DNA of 64,000 nt from Denitromonas sp. (GTDB lineage Bacteria; Pseudomonadota; Gammaproteobacteria; Burkholderiales; Rhodocyclaceae). Within the stretch, counting starts at the first letter, position 1. Every line of letters starts with the position of its first letter. Below, in pieces: positions 10,515 through 19,293 of the stretch. Both the position numbers and the translations under genes were made by a program. The notes below the pieces were generated by a model. That model was not told the origin of the DNA. It was given only the letters and a program-made list of their open reading frames with translations, and ran no database searches. Location of the stretch: positions 2,370,001 to 2,434,000 of the forward strand of contig NZ_JAUCBR010000004.1 in NCBI RefSeq assembly GCF_034676725.1, in the 5' to 3' direction.

Positions 10515-10941
10515 GGTCGGGGGTCTCGTAAACCTTGAGCGTGGCCTCGGCGATCTGCCTGCCATCGTGGTGCAGCGTGCAGTCGAAGGCGCCGAGGCCA
10601 GAGTCGTCGCGAAAGACGAGGTCTGCCTTGATGCCGATGCGGCTGCCGGGCGCAAAGTCCGCGCGGGTGCAACGATAGGCGCGGGTGCCGAGCAGATAGC
10701 CGATCTTCGGCGGACGGCCCTTGCGCTGCGCCTCCAGGCCGACAAACGCGGCGATGGCCTGGGCCATCAGCTCGATACCGACCCAGGCCGGCATGCTGCC
10801 GTCGGCATTGGAATACCACTGGCCGGCCGCGATGTCGGCGTAGGCGCAGACATGCTCCGGCGTACACTCGGTGACGCCGTTGATCAGCAGGTTGGGGGCG
10901 CGGTGCGGGAGCAGCGCCTCGGGTGTCGGAAAGGCGTTCAT
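10507..10941 (-). CDS. apeP: Hotdog-fold 3-hydroxyacyl-ACP dehydratase ApeP
   Basis: 144 residues. It is a hotdog-fold protein of the APE dehydratase pair. The N-terminal LLPHRAPNLLINGVTE resembles the substrate-binding start of FabA/FabZ-type enzymes, and GIELMAQAIAAFVGLEAQ the central hotdog helix. ApeP acts with ApeI (19453-19794) as a heterodimer in characterised clusters. The start ATG overlaps the apeO stop (ATGA). Its last third is duplicated in the chimeric frame downstream. Confidence 0.88.
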   Translation of the reverse strand: MNAFPTPEALLPHRAPNLLINGVTECTPEHVCAYADIAAGQWYSNADGSMPAWVGIELMAQAIAAFVGLEAQRKGRPPKIGYLLGTRAYRCTRADFAPGSRIGIKADLVFRDDSGLGAFDCTLHHDGRQIAEATLKVYETPDHD

Positions 10942-12134
10942 CGGGCATCTCCGATCGCCAGGCAGCAATTGCTCCCGCCGAAGGCAAAGGAGCTGGACAG
11001 CATGACTCGTCGTCCTGGGCGATCGATCGTGTCGCCGACCTGGACCAGCGCCAGCGTCGGCAAATCGGGGTCCGGTTGCCCGTCCCACATATGCGGTGGC
11101 AGCCGTCGCTCGACATTATGAGGCGAAAGCGCCAGCCAGCAAAAGCCCAGTTCCGTCGCGCCGGCAGCGCCGAGCGTATGGCCGGTCAGCGGCTTGGTCG
11201 AACTGCACGGCACGCCGGCCGGGAACAGGCGGGCCACGGCGCGGCTTTCCATTTCATCGTTCTTTGGGGTGGCCGTGCCGTGCAGGTTCAGGTAGCTCAC
11301 GGCCTCGGGCGCCACCCCGGCGGCATCGAGCGCCTGCCGGATCGCCGCCTCGGCGCCCCGTCCGCTCGGGTCCGGCGCCGAGACATGATGGGCATCGCTC
11401 GACTCCCCGCCGCCGAGCAGCGCGACCGGCGACGCCTCGCGGCTGACCAGGAACACCGCGGCTGCCTCGCCGATGTTGATGCCGCGGCGGTTGGCGCTCA
11501 TCGGGTTGCACAGATCGGCCGTGGTCGCCTCGAGCGCGCCGAAGCCGCTGAGGGTCAGGCGGCACAGCGTGTCGACCCCGCCGGCGATGACCGCATCGCA
11601 CAGCCCGGACTGGATCAGCCGCTGGGCCGAGACCATGGCCTTGGCGCTCGAGGTGCAGGCGGTCGACACGGTATAGGCCGGGCCACTCAGCGCCAGCGCG
11701 TCGGCCACGAAGCGTGCGCAGTCGCCCAACTCTTGCCGGCCGTAATGGAAGCCCTCGGGCAGGGTGCCGTGCCGGGCGTGGTGGGCGACGGCCGCCTCGC
11801 CCTCGAAGATGCCGGAGGTGCTGGTGCCCAGCACCACGGCGATGCGGTGGGCGCCGAAGCGTGCGATGGCAGCGTGCAACTCGGTCGTGATCTGAGACAG
11901 GGCGGCAAGGAGCAGGCGGTTATTGCGGCTGTCATGGGCGGCGAGGCCCGCCGGCAGGGCCGGCAGCGCGGCCATGCGCGCACGGCCGACACGGGCGCTG
12001 CGCCCGGGCAGCCAGTCCGACTCCAGCACCATGCCGCGTGTGTCGCCAGCGAACAGGCCTGCGCTGATGCCGGCGAGGTCGCTGCCGAGCGCGTTCACCA
12101 TGCCCAGCGCGGGAAGGTAGCAGGTCGGTGCCAT
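10938..12134 (-). CDS. apeO: Ketosynthase ApeO (aryl polyene)
   Basis: 398 residues. Condensing enzyme with Cys in VSTACTSSAKAM, His in NLHGTATPKNDEME and His in LTGHTLGAAG. In characterised systems ApeO pairs with the chain-length factor ApeC (23000-23710) and does the main elongations. The start MAPTCYLPALGMVNALG gives the typical ketosynthase N-terminus and lies 2 nt after the apeN stop. A longer frame upstream is only the shadow of apeN. Confidence 0.9.
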   Translation of the reverse strand: MAPTCYLPALGMVNALGSDLAGISAGLFAGDTRGMVLESDWLPGRSARVGRARMAALPALPAGLAAHDSRNNRLLLAALSQITTELHAAIARFGAHRIAVVLGTSTSGIFEGEAAVAHHARHGTLPEGFHYGRQELGDCARFVADALALSGPAYTVSTACTSSAKAMVSAQRLIQSGLCDAVIAGGVDTLCRLTLSGFGALEATTADLCNPMSANRRGINIGEAAAVFLVSREASPVALLGGGESSDAHHVSAPDPSGRGAEAAIRQALDAAGVAPEAVSYLNLHGTATPKNDEMESRAVARLFPAGVPCSSTKPLTGHTLGAAGATELGFCWLALSPHNVERRLPPHMWDGQPDPDLPTLALVQVGDTIDRPGRRVMLSSSFAFGGSNCCLAIGDAR

Positions 12135-12136
12135 GG

Positions 12137-12691
12137 TCAATCCTCCAGCGGCGAGATCCGGATGCGCGCATCCAGCGGGGTAAAGTGGGCCTCGATCGCG
12201 CCCTCGGCGGGCGTCGCCGCCGTCTGCCGGGATGTCAGCAGCAGCGTGTCCCGGCCGCTCAGGCGGCGCTCGCGGGATGACACCGTCAGTGTGGCGCCAG
12301 CCGAGAGGCCGTCGCGCACGGCGGCTTCGGGCCACAGCATGAGCTGGATCAGGGCCGGGAGCTGGCGCCCCAGCGCCTCGGCGGCCGCGGGGCCGTTCCA
12401 GCTCAGCGTGCCGTGGTCGGCCGTCACGCGAAAGACCTGCTGGCCCAGCGGGCTGAGGCCAACCACCTGCATGCGCGCGCCGGCCGCGTCGATGGCAAAG
12501 ACCAGCTGTTCGCTGGACGCCCGCCCGGCCACGCTCACCTCGACCCACTGATTGACCGCGAGCCCCTGGCCGGCGGGGAGCGGCTGCAGGCAGTAGCGGA
12601 CGCCCTCGCCGAGCGCCGTACAGCCGGCTTCGGGCGGCGTAGTGGCGCAGCCGGCGAGAGTGAGCAGGGCCATGATCAGGCGGATTTTCAT
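12137..12691 (-). CDS. apeN: DUF3261 lipoprotein ApeN
   Basis: 184 residues with a lipoprotein signal peptide (MKIRLIMALLTLAGCATTP; lipobox LAGC), so it is probably anchored at the periplasmic face of a membrane. Length and position between the MMPL exporter and the ApeO ketosynthase match the DUF3261 lipoprotein conserved in APE clusters, thought to help place the lipid-linked polyene in the outer membrane. It overlaps apeM by 4 nt. Confidence 0.85.
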   Translation of the reverse strand: MKIRLIMALLTLAGCATTPPEAGCTALGEGVRYCLQPLPAGQGLAVNQWVEVSVAGRASSEQLVFAIDAAGARMQVVGLSPLGQQVFRVTADHGTLSWNGPAAAEALGRQLPALIQLMLWPEAAVRDGLSAGATLTVSSRERRLSGRDTLLLTSRQTAATPAEGAIEAHFTPLDARIRISPLED

Positions 12692-15012
12692 GCGGCCGGC
12701 TCCGGCAATGGGCGATCGGCCCGCGCCAGCGGCGAGGCGAAGAACGCCGCCACGACGCCCATGAACAAGGTCAGCCCGAAGCTGGCAATGGCCGGCGTGC
12801 TGCTGAAGGCGAGCAGGCCGAAGCCCAGTAAGGTGGTGATGGCGGCGAGCAGCACGCCGAGCGCGGCCTCGCCCTGCGCGCCGCCTTCTCGGGTGAAGAT
12901 GCCGTAGTCGGCGCCGATGCCGAACACCAGCATCAGCGCCAGCCAGTGGAACAGGGTGACGGGCACGCCGAGGGCACCCAGCGCCGCCAGCGGCAGGGCC
13001 ACGGCCAGCATGCAGGGTGTGAGCGTGGCCGCCGCGCCGCGCCAGCCGTGGCGCCGGCTGAGCAGGATCAGCGACAGGCCGATGGCGCAGGCCAGCGCCC
13101 AGGCCATGCCCCGGCGGTACTGCCCCATCAATGCCGACACGGCCGCCGGTTTGTCGAGCAGGGTGATGCCGGGCGCGGCCTGCGCAGCGGCCTCGAGCGA
13201 GTCAGCCGGCCAGGTGCCGCTGAGCGTGACCACGCTGGCGACGCCGCCATCCGTGGCGCCGAGCCAGAGATGGCGGTAGGGGGCCGACACGGGCTGGGCC
13301 AGCCAATGCGCGACCGTGAGCGTGGCGTCACTGCGCAGCGCCTCGGCCAGCCCCTGCATGACGTCCGGCCGATAGCCGACCTCATCGAGCACCGTCTCGC
13401 CCCAGCGCGTGTCGTCGAGCAGCACGCTGGCGAGGGCGCGCCGGCTTTCGGCCTGCCGCTGCGCCGAGGGTACGAAGGCGGACACGGCCGCGAAGCCGCC
13501 GCCGGTCGTGGCGCCGACGGCCCGCAATGCGTCGGTGAGGCGCTCCTCACGCTGGCGCAGGGTTTCGTCGCTGTCGGCCTGGACCAGGAACAGCCGGCTG
13601 CCCTGATCGAGGCGGGTCAGCGAGCGGATGGCCGCCTCCTGCTGCGCCAGTGCGGGATCCGGGGTGCTGAGCAGGCGGACATCGTCGTTGTGGGTCAGCC
13701 GTGCGAGTCCGGGCAGGCTGGCGATGACGAGGGCAGGCAGCAGCCATCGCGGCCACCGTGCCGCCGCGCGCGGCCAGGCCGGTACACGGCGACCCGTCGT
13801 GGCAGGTCGCTGGTGCGCCGGGCGTTGGGCGAACAACGGCAGCAAGCTGAGCGTGGCAAGGTACGCGGTGATCAGCCCGGTCATCGAGAACAGTGCGATC
13901 TGTCGCAGGCCGGGGAAGGGCATCGCCAGCAAGGCGGCGAAGCCGAGCAGGCTGGTGAGCAGGCCCTGGGTGAGCGCCGGGCGCATGTCGGCCATGGCCG
14001 CCTCGGCCTGCCAGCGGTTGCCGGCGTGGCGGCGCTTGGCAAAGTAGTGCAGCGGGTAGTCCACCGCGATGCCAAGCAGGCTGGTGCCGCACACCAGGGT
14101 GAGCAGGTGCAGCCGCCCATCGACCGCCAGCACCACGGCGATACCCGCCGCCACGCCGAGCGCAATGCAGGCGATGCCGAGCAGCACCGGGCGCAGGGAG
14201 CGGAAGGCGGCCAGCAGCAACAGGGTGATGCCCAGCAGCGAGACGCCCCCGATCAGTGACATCTCCTGCTTTGCCGTGCGCTGGGCGGCGTCGGCGTAAA
14301 GAACAAGGCCGGTGGCGAGCAGTTCGGCGCCCGGGGTGTGCTCGGCCATGTCCGAACGCGCCTGGGCCAGCGCTGCCGCCACGGCCTGCTGGGTCGTCGT
14401 GGCATGCGCGCTGCCGGCGGTCTCGGCACTGAGCAGGACATGGCTGCGACCGGTGTGCTGCGCCATGAGTACGCCCTGCGCCGGGGCGAAGCGCCCGCCA
14501 GCGAACGGCAGCTCGGCAAGAAAGCCGGCCAGGGTGCCGAAGGGGTCTGCCGCGGGTGCGACCAGCGCGCCCGTCGGCACGGGGGCGCTCAGCGACCGGT
14601 ACAGGGCCTGGGTCAGGGCCTCGCGGCCGTGCTGGGTGAGCGCCTCGCGCATCGGCGCGGCGAGCAGGCCGGCGCGGTAGGGCAGGTAGGTGTCGCGCAG
14701 CGCATCGAGCGCGGCGGGCGGCACCTCGAGCGTGACCTGGGCAAAGGCCGGGCTGTTGCGCAGTGCCGCTGCCACGGCGCTGGCCGCGCGGCGCGCCTGC
14801 GCGGCGTCGTCGGCACTGGCGATGAGAACGATTCGCCGCTCGTGGGCGCGGGCGATGCGGGCCATGGCCTGCTCCGCCGCCGGGTTGCGTTCGGTCGCCG
14901 GCAGCATGGCGAGCAGGTCGGTCTCGACCGGCACCTTGTCGAGCAGGGCCAGGGCAAGGATGGCGGTGACCAGCACGGCGCCGAGGAGCACGAACAGGCG
15001 GCGCAACATCAT
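12688..15012 (-). CDS. apeM: MMPL/RND-family exporter ApeM
   Basis: 774 residues, two-fold repeated RND architecture. It has an N-terminal TM (LFVLLGAVLVTAILALALL), a large periplasmic loop, a TM bundle with MSLIGGVSLLGITLLLLAAF and GTSLLGIAVDYPLHYF, a second loop, and a second bundle near the C-terminus with ALMLVFGIGADYGIF. The aspartates in the G-I-x-x-D-Y motifs are where RND proteins place their proton-relay residues. It likely moves the lipid-linked polyene across the inner membrane. Start and stop overlap apeL and apeN by 4 nt. Confidence 0.9.
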   Translation of the reverse strand: MMLRRLFVLLGAVLVTAILALALLDKVPVETDLLAMLPATERNPAAEQAMARIARAHERRIVLIASADDAAQARRAASAVAAALRNSPAFAQVTLEVPPAALDALRDTYLPYRAGLLAAPMREALTQHGREALTQALYRSLSAPVPTGALVAPAADPFGTLAGFLAELPFAGGRFAPAQGVLMAQHTGRSHVLLSAETAGSAHATTTQQAVAAALAQARSDMAEHTPGAELLATGLVLYADAAQRTAKQEMSLIGGVSLLGITLLLLAAFRSLRPVLLGIACIALGVAAGIAVVLAVDGRLHLLTLVCGTSLLGIAVDYPLHYFAKRRHAGNRWQAEAAMADMRPALTQGLLTSLLGFAALLAMPFPGLRQIALFSMTGLITAYLATLSLLPLFAQRPAHQRPATTGRRVPAWPRAAARWPRWLLPALVIASLPGLARLTHNDDVRLLSTPDPALAQQEAAIRSLTRLDQGSRLFLVQADSDETLRQREERLTDALRAVGATTGGGFAAVSAFVPSAQRQAESRRALASVLLDDTRWGETVLDEVGYRPDVMQGLAEALRSDATLTVAHWLAQPVSAPYRHLWLGATDGGVASVVTLSGTWPADSLEAAAQAAPGITLLDKPAAVSALMGQYRRGMAWALACAIGLSLILLSRRHGWRGAAATLTPCMLAVALPLAALGALGVPVTLFHWLALMLVFGIGADYGIFTREGGAQGEAALGVLLAAITTLLGFGLLAFSSTPAIASFGLTLFMGVVAAFFASPLARADRPLPEPAA

Positions 15013-15632
15013 TCGGCGCTGGCGAACAGTGACGCCTCGGCCTCGGTCAGGCGGGTGTCGCGCGTGATCTCGGTGAAGCGGATCTCGGTGCGGTCACCCC
15101 CGGCTTCATGGATGTCGACCTGGTCGACGGCCGTGTCACCGCGCACCACGATGCGCGCAAGGTGGCGCGCCAGCTCGGCATGGTGCGGCGTGAGCGTGAC
15201 CTGCCAGCCGCTGTCTTGGCGGGCCGGTGCGAGCGCGAAGCTCGACTGCAGCGGGGCCAGGTCGGCACTGAGCAAGGCCTGCATGATCTGGCCCGCCTGC
15301 GCGGCGCCGGCGTTGTCGCGGCCGCCGCCCGTCTTGCGCCGGCCGCTGGCGTCGATTTCGGCGGCGCCGCGGGCGTCGATGAGGTAGGTCACCGCGTAAG
15401 GCGCGGTCACCTGCCACAGCACGCCGGCATCGCGGGCGTAGGTGACATGGCCGGCGATGCGGAAAGGCTTGCGCATGGCGGCGAGGGTCTTGGTCTGGCT
15501 GAAGTCGGCGCGCATGACCGGGCTGTCGGCCACGCGGGCGGTGATCTCCGCCAGCAGGGTGTCGTCGGCGCGGGCCGTGAGGCTCAGGCACAGGCCGAAC
15601 AGCATCAGCAGGACAAGGCCGCGTCGCGTCAT
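15009..15632 (-). CDS. apeL: LolA-like outer-membrane lipoprotein carrier ApeL
   Basis: 207 residues. A signal peptide (GLVLLMLFGLCLSLTARAD) is followed by a LolA-type domain (MRADFSQTKTLAAMRKPF, GVLWQVTAPYAVTYLID). It probably ferries the lipidated polyene through the periplasm between ApeM and the outer membrane. The ATG at 15632 overlaps the apeK stop (ATGA). An upstream ATG at 15641 is also possible. Confidence 0.87.
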   Translation of the reverse strand: MTRRGLVLLMLFGLCLSLTARADDTLLAEITARVADSPVMRADFSQTKTLAAMRKPFRIAGHVTYARDAGVLWQVTAPYAVTYLIDARGAAEIDASGRRKTGGGRDNAGAAQAGQIMQALLSADLAPLQSSFALAPARQDSGWQVTLTPHHAELARHLARIVVRGDTAVDQVDIHEAGGDRTEIRFTEITRDTRLTEAEASLFASAE

Positions 15633-16045
15633 TCGGTGCATCCGAGGCGGTCGAGCAGGGCGGCCGGCGAGACGAACTGCAACTCGCCGCTGGCCATGTC
15701 GACCGCTACCTGCACGGTGTAGGCGCGGGTCAGGCGCTGGCCTGTGGCTGCGTCGCGGATGGTGTACTCGATCTTGAGCCGGTTCTCGAATTCGACCAGC
15801 GCCGCTTCGATGCGGATCTTCTGGCCGTAGCGCGCCGGGCGCACATACTTGATGTGGCACTCGACCACCGGCCAGGCATAGCCCGAGGCGCGCATCTGCG
15901 GGTAGTCGTAGTCGATGCGGCGCAGCAGGACGGTGCGCGCCTGCTCGAAATACTGCACATAGTGGCCGTGCCACACCACCTCCATGGCGTCGACATGGAA
16001 GAAGGGAACGTCGGTCTCGACCTCGACCGTGAGCAGGGCGGTCAT
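15629..16045 (-). CDS. apeK: Acyl-ACP/acyl-CoA thioesterase ApeK (4HBT hotdog)
   Basis: 138 residues, YbgC/4-hydroxybenzoyl-CoA thioesterase type. The catalytic segment is FFHVDAMEVVWHGHYVQYFEQAR, with Asp in HVDAMEVVWHGHY at the family's active-site position. It may release or edit acyl chains during polyene synthesis. It is coupled on both sides by ATGA overlaps (ammonia-lyase upstream, apeL downstream). Confidence 0.88.
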   Translation of the reverse strand: MTALLTVEVETDVPFFHVDAMEVVWHGHYVQYFEQARTVLLRRIDYDYPQMRASGYAWPVVECHIKYVRPARYGQKIRIEAALVEFENRLKIEYTIRDAATGQRLTRAYTVQVAVDMASGELQFVSPAALLDRLGCTE

Positions 16046-17601
16046 GCGTAGAGCGTCCAGGCTTTGGCGCGCATGGCCGCCAGGGTGGCGCGCAGGTCGG
16101 CTTCGAGCGGGCGGTCTTCGGTGACCAGGGCCGACAGCGCCGACACCTGCTGGTGGAAGGCGAGCACTGGTGTGGGCAGGGCTTCGGCGTCGAGGTCGCC
16201 GCGCTGCAGGCGCAGCGCCAGGCCCTGGTTGGCGGCCAGCAGGGCGGCGGCGGCCACCTGTTCGCTCAGCTCCAGCACGCGCAGGCAGTCGCGCGCGGCG
16301 ATGGTACCCATGCTGACCTTGTCCTGGTTGTGGCACTCGGTCGAGCGCGAGAACACCGAGGCCGGCATGGTCAGCTTGAGCGCTTCGGCGGTCCACGCCG
16401 AGGCGCCGATCTGCACCGCCTTGAAGCCGTGGTTGATCATGGCGCGCTCGGCGCTGGCGCCGGAGAGGTTCTGCGGCAGGCCGTGGTTGAACTTGCTGTC
16501 GACCAGCAGCGCCACCTGCCGGTCGAGCAGGTCGGCGAGGTTGGCCACCGCGGTCTTCATGGCGTCCATGACGAAGGCGATGTGGCCGCCGTAGAAGTGA
16601 CCGCCGTGCAGCACCCAGTCGTCGTCGGGGTCGATCAGCGGGTTGTCGTTGGCGCTGTTGAGTTCGTTCTCGATGTCGCGGCGCATCCACGGCAGCGCGT
16701 CGCGCAGCACGCCGATCACATGCGGGGCGCAGCGGATCGAGTAGCGGTCCTGCAGGCGCATGACGCCGTCGTCGGTGTCGGCCGGCAGGTCGGCGAAGAT
16801 CCACGCCGCCGCCTCGGCCTGGCCGGCGTGCGGCTTGGCGGCGAACAGGCGCGGGTCGAAATGGCCGCGGTTGCCCTGCATGGCCATCGAGGCCAGGGCG
16901 GTGATGCGGGTGGTCAGCCGGCTCAGATAGTCGGCGCGCGACCAGGCCTGGCAGGCCAGCGCGGTCATCACCGAGGTGCCGTTCATGATCGCCAGCCCTT
17001 CCTTGGGCTTGAGCTTGAGCGGAGCGATGTCGAGCGCTTCGAGCACCGCCCGCGCCGGGCGGACCTCGCCGCGGTAGCGCACCTCGCGCTCGCCGACCAG
17101 GGCCGCGGCCACATAGGACAGCGGAGTCAGGTCGCCGCTGGCGCCGACCGAGCCTTCTTCGGGGATCTGCGGCAGGATGTCGTGCGCCAGCAGGTGTTCG
17201 ATCTGTTCGAGCAGCGCCAGGCGTACGCCGGACACGCCCTGTGCCAGCGAGTTGAGGCGAGTGACCAGCACCGCGCGGGTGGCCGCGTCGTCCAGATGCC
17301 GGCCCAGGCCGCAGCCGTGGTAGCGGGTCAGGTGCAGCGGCAGCGCCTGCACCAGGTCGCCGGGGACGGTGACGGTGCACGACTCGCCGTAGCCGGTGTT
17401 CACGCCATACACGGTGCCGTTGTTGGCCAGCAGGCGTTCGAGATAGGCGCCGCCGCGGGCGATGCGGTCGCGGAAGCCGGCGTCGTCGGAGAGGCGGACC
17501 GGACGGCGGCCGTCGGCGGCGTCCACCACGTCTTCGAGGCGCAGGCGGCCGGCGCCGATGACGACGGGTTCAAGAGCGGGTGAGTGCACGGTGTCTTTCA
17601 T
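16042..17601 (-). CDS. Aromatic amino acid ammonia-lyase (HAL/TAL/PAL family)
   Basis: 519 residues. The MIO prosthetic group forms from Ala-Ser-Gly in GSVGASGDLTPLSY, and the catalytic Tyr lies in NNGTVYGVNTGYGES. The conserved ENELNSANDNPLID and the later LPQNLSGASAERAM are present. Position in the ape operon suggests that it makes the aromatic starter (cinnamate or 4-coumarate from Phe or Tyr), not urocanate. The selectivity segment reads RYHGCGLG, so substrate cannot be settled by eye. It lies between apeJ and apeK with ATGA overlaps at both ends. Confidence 0.88.
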   Translation of the reverse strand: MKDTVHSPALEPVVIGAGRLRLEDVVDAADGRRPVRLSDDAGFRDRIARGGAYLERLLANNGTVYGVNTGYGESCTVTVPGDLVQALPLHLTRYHGCGLGRHLDDAATRAVLVTRLNSLAQGVSGVRLALLEQIEHLLAHDILPQIPEEGSVGASGDLTPLSYVAAALVGEREVRYRGEVRPARAVLEALDIAPLKLKPKEGLAIMNGTSVMTALACQAWSRADYLSRLTTRITALASMAMQGNRGHFDPRLFAAKPHAGQAEAAAWIFADLPADTDDGVMRLQDRYSIRCAPHVIGVLRDALPWMRRDIENELNSANDNPLIDPDDDWVLHGGHFYGGHIAFVMDAMKTAVANLADLLDRQVALLVDSKFNHGLPQNLSGASAERAMINHGFKAVQIGASAWTAEALKLTMPASVFSRSTECHNQDKVSMGTIAARDCLRVLELSEQVAAAALLAANQGLALRLQRGDLDAEALPTPVLAFHQQVSALSALVTEDRPLEADLRATLAAMRAKAWTLYA

Positions 17602-19292
17602 GGTTTTGAAGGTTGGGGGGCGGCCCCTTCCTCCCAGAAGTCGAAGAAGTTGAACCACTGCAGCGGCGCTTGCCCGCAGTAGTGTTCGAGCCGCCGGGCG
17701 TAAGCGCCCATGTGCTGCTGCAGGGCCGCGTCGCGCTGCCTGCGCGGCAGCGCGATGCGCTCGGCGAAGGGTTCGAAATACAGTTGGTGGCCGCCGTCGT
17801 GTTCCAGGCAGAAGAACAGGAACACCGGGCATTCGAGCAGGTGCGCCAGCACGAAGGGCCCTTGCGCGAAGGGCGCCGGCCGGCCGAGGAAGGGCAGGCG
17901 CCGGGTGCGGCCGTTCTCGGCCACCGGCGTGCGGTCGCCGACGATGAACAGCAACTCGCCGCGGTCGATCTTGTCCTTGAAGGCGATGGCGGTGTCAGGG
18001 CCGAAATCGGTGACCTGGATGAGGTTGAAGGCGAAGTCCGGATTGGCCTCGGCCATCATCGCGTTGAAGCGCACCGCATGCTCGGTGTAGACCACCGCGT
18101 TGATGGTGGTGAAGCGTGCCGCCACACCGAGGGCGCGCGCCATTTCGAGATTGCCCAGGTGCGAGCCGATGATCAGCGCACCGCGGCCGCTGGCGATCAG
18201 GGCGTCGAAGTCCGCCCGGCCGTGGAAGGCCACCTCTCGCGCATCGACGGCGCCGCTCCAGGCAGCGAGCTTGTCGAGCCCGGCGCGGGCGAAGGCCAGC
18301 ATGTGGCGGTAGCTGTCGCGCCAGCCCGGCGGCTGCGGCAGGGCCGCGCTGGGGCCGAAGTGGCGATAGACCCGGTCCAGATAGGTCTGCGAGGCCTGGC
18401 GCGCGTTGCGGCCGGTGAGCAGGAAGTAGCCGACGATGGGGTAGAGCAGCAGCGTGGCCATGCGCCGGCCGAGCAGGCGGTAGGTGGCGAGCACGGTGGA
18501 CAGCCCCAGCGAACTGCCGCGCTCGGCCAGACGCGACCAGTGCCGCGTGCCGTCGCCTCGGCGCAGGCGGCGCCACAGCAGGGCCGGCGCACGCCACAGC
18601 ATGCCGGCCACCAGCCGGGTGTGTGTCGCCGAAATGCGCAGGTTGTCGGCGAGCATCGCGAAGTGCGAGATGCCGTCTTCGGGGTAGGTGACGCGCGTGG
18701 GCACATTGATGATCGGCCCGCCGAGCCAGGCCAGGCGCACCAGGATCTCGATGTCGAAGGCCATGCGCCGGGCGATGTGCGGGCCGAGTACGCGCATCGT
18801 TGCCGCCAGCGGGTAGAGGCGGAAGCCGCACATCGAGTCGGGCACGTCGCGCGACAGCGTTTCGATGCCGACCCAGAAGTGGGTGATCGCGCGGCCATAC
18901 AGGCGCGCCTTGGGCACGCTGCCGTCGTAGATCGGCCGGCCGCACACCACCGCCTCGGGCGTGGCGGCGCCGAGGGCGAGAAAGCGCGGCACGTCGGCCA
19001 GGTCGTGCTGGCCGTCGGCGTCGACCTGCAGCGCGTGGGTCAGCCCGTCGGCATGCGCCTGTTTGAAGCCGGCGATCACCGCCGCGCCCTTGCCGCCGTT
19101 GACCGGCAGGGTGATCAGCCGGGCCAGCGGACAGGCGGCGACAGTCTGCGCCAGTGCCTTGCGCGTCGGGGCGTCGCTGCCGTCGTCGATCAGGTAGATC
19201 GGCAGATCGAAGGCGGCCAGGCGTTCGACCACCCGGCCGATGGTGTGCGGGTGGTTGTAGACCGGCACCAGGAAGCAGGGGCGGAAATTCAC
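17598..19292 (-). CDS. apeJ: Fused glycosyltransferase 2 / LpxL-type acyltransferase ApeJ
   Basis: 564 residues, two domains. Residues 1-~240 form a family 2 glycosyltransferase (CFLVPVYNHPHTIGRVV, LIDDGSD, QVDADGQHD). Residues ~270-564 form a lysophospholipid (LpxL/HtrB-like) acyltransferase with GSHLGNLEMAR as the HxxxxE/D-type motif and FIVGDRTPVAENGRTRRLPFLG. The fusion attaches the polyene head group to a lipid carrier in APE models. The GTG start at 19292 is supported by GGGAGGG 8 nt upstream; longer frames would run into the 81-bp repeat. Its stop overlaps the ammonia-lyase start. Confidence 0.88.
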   Translation of the reverse strand: MNFRPCFLVPVYNHPHTIGRVVERLAAFDLPIYLIDDGSDAPTRKALAQTVAACPLARLITLPVNGGKGAAVIAGFKQAHADGLTHALQVDADGQHDLADVPRFLALGAATPEAVVCGRPIYDGSVPKARLYGRAITHFWVGIETLSRDVPDSMCGFRLYPLAATMRVLGPHIARRMAFDIEILVRLAWLGGPIINVPTRVTYPEDGISHFAMLADNLRISATHTRLVAGMLWRAPALLWRRLRRGDGTRHWSRLAERGSSLGLSTVLATYRLLGRRMATLLLYPIVGYFLLTGRNARQASQTYLDRVYRHFGPSAALPQPPGWRDSYRHMLAFARAGLDKLAAWSGAVDAREVAFHGRADFDALIASGRGALIIGSHLGNLEMARALGVAARFTTINAVVYTEHAVRFNAMMAEANPDFAFNLIQVTDFGPDTAIAFKDKIDRGELLFIVGDRTPVAENGRTRRLPFLGRPAPFAQGPFVLAHLLECPVFLFFCLEHDGGHQLYFEPFAERIALPRRQRDAALQQHMGAYARRLEHYCGQAPLQWFNFFDFWEEGAAPQPSKP

Positions 19293-19293
19293 T

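Larger units (their letters stand above)
8460..10775. repeat. Exact 1158-bp tandem duplication inside the ape operon
   Basis: Segment 8460-9617 is repeated directly as 9618-10775. All open frames in both copies translate identically on both strands, offset by exactly 1158 nt. Each unit holds the first 53 codons of apeR, the whole of apeQ and the last ~90 codons of apeP. At the outer edges the sequence diverges (apeR continues at 8459, apeP at 10776). Because 1158 is divisible by 3 and the break falls in phase, the central junction fuses apeR start to apeP end in frame. Confidence 0.95.

Noticed and set aside
15629..17380. 583-codon minus-strand frame covering the ammonia-lyase and thioesterase
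   Set aside because: Only the last 138 codons (apeK) are real; the first part is an out-of-frame reading of the lyase gene.
16153..17583. 476-codon plus-strand open frame opposite the ammonia-lyase
   Set aside because: Antisense shadow caused by high GC codon bias. The minus strand has a complete enzyme with active-site motifs. The same holds for long plus-strand frames at 10923-12551, 12946-14259, 17613-19586 and 19911-21218.
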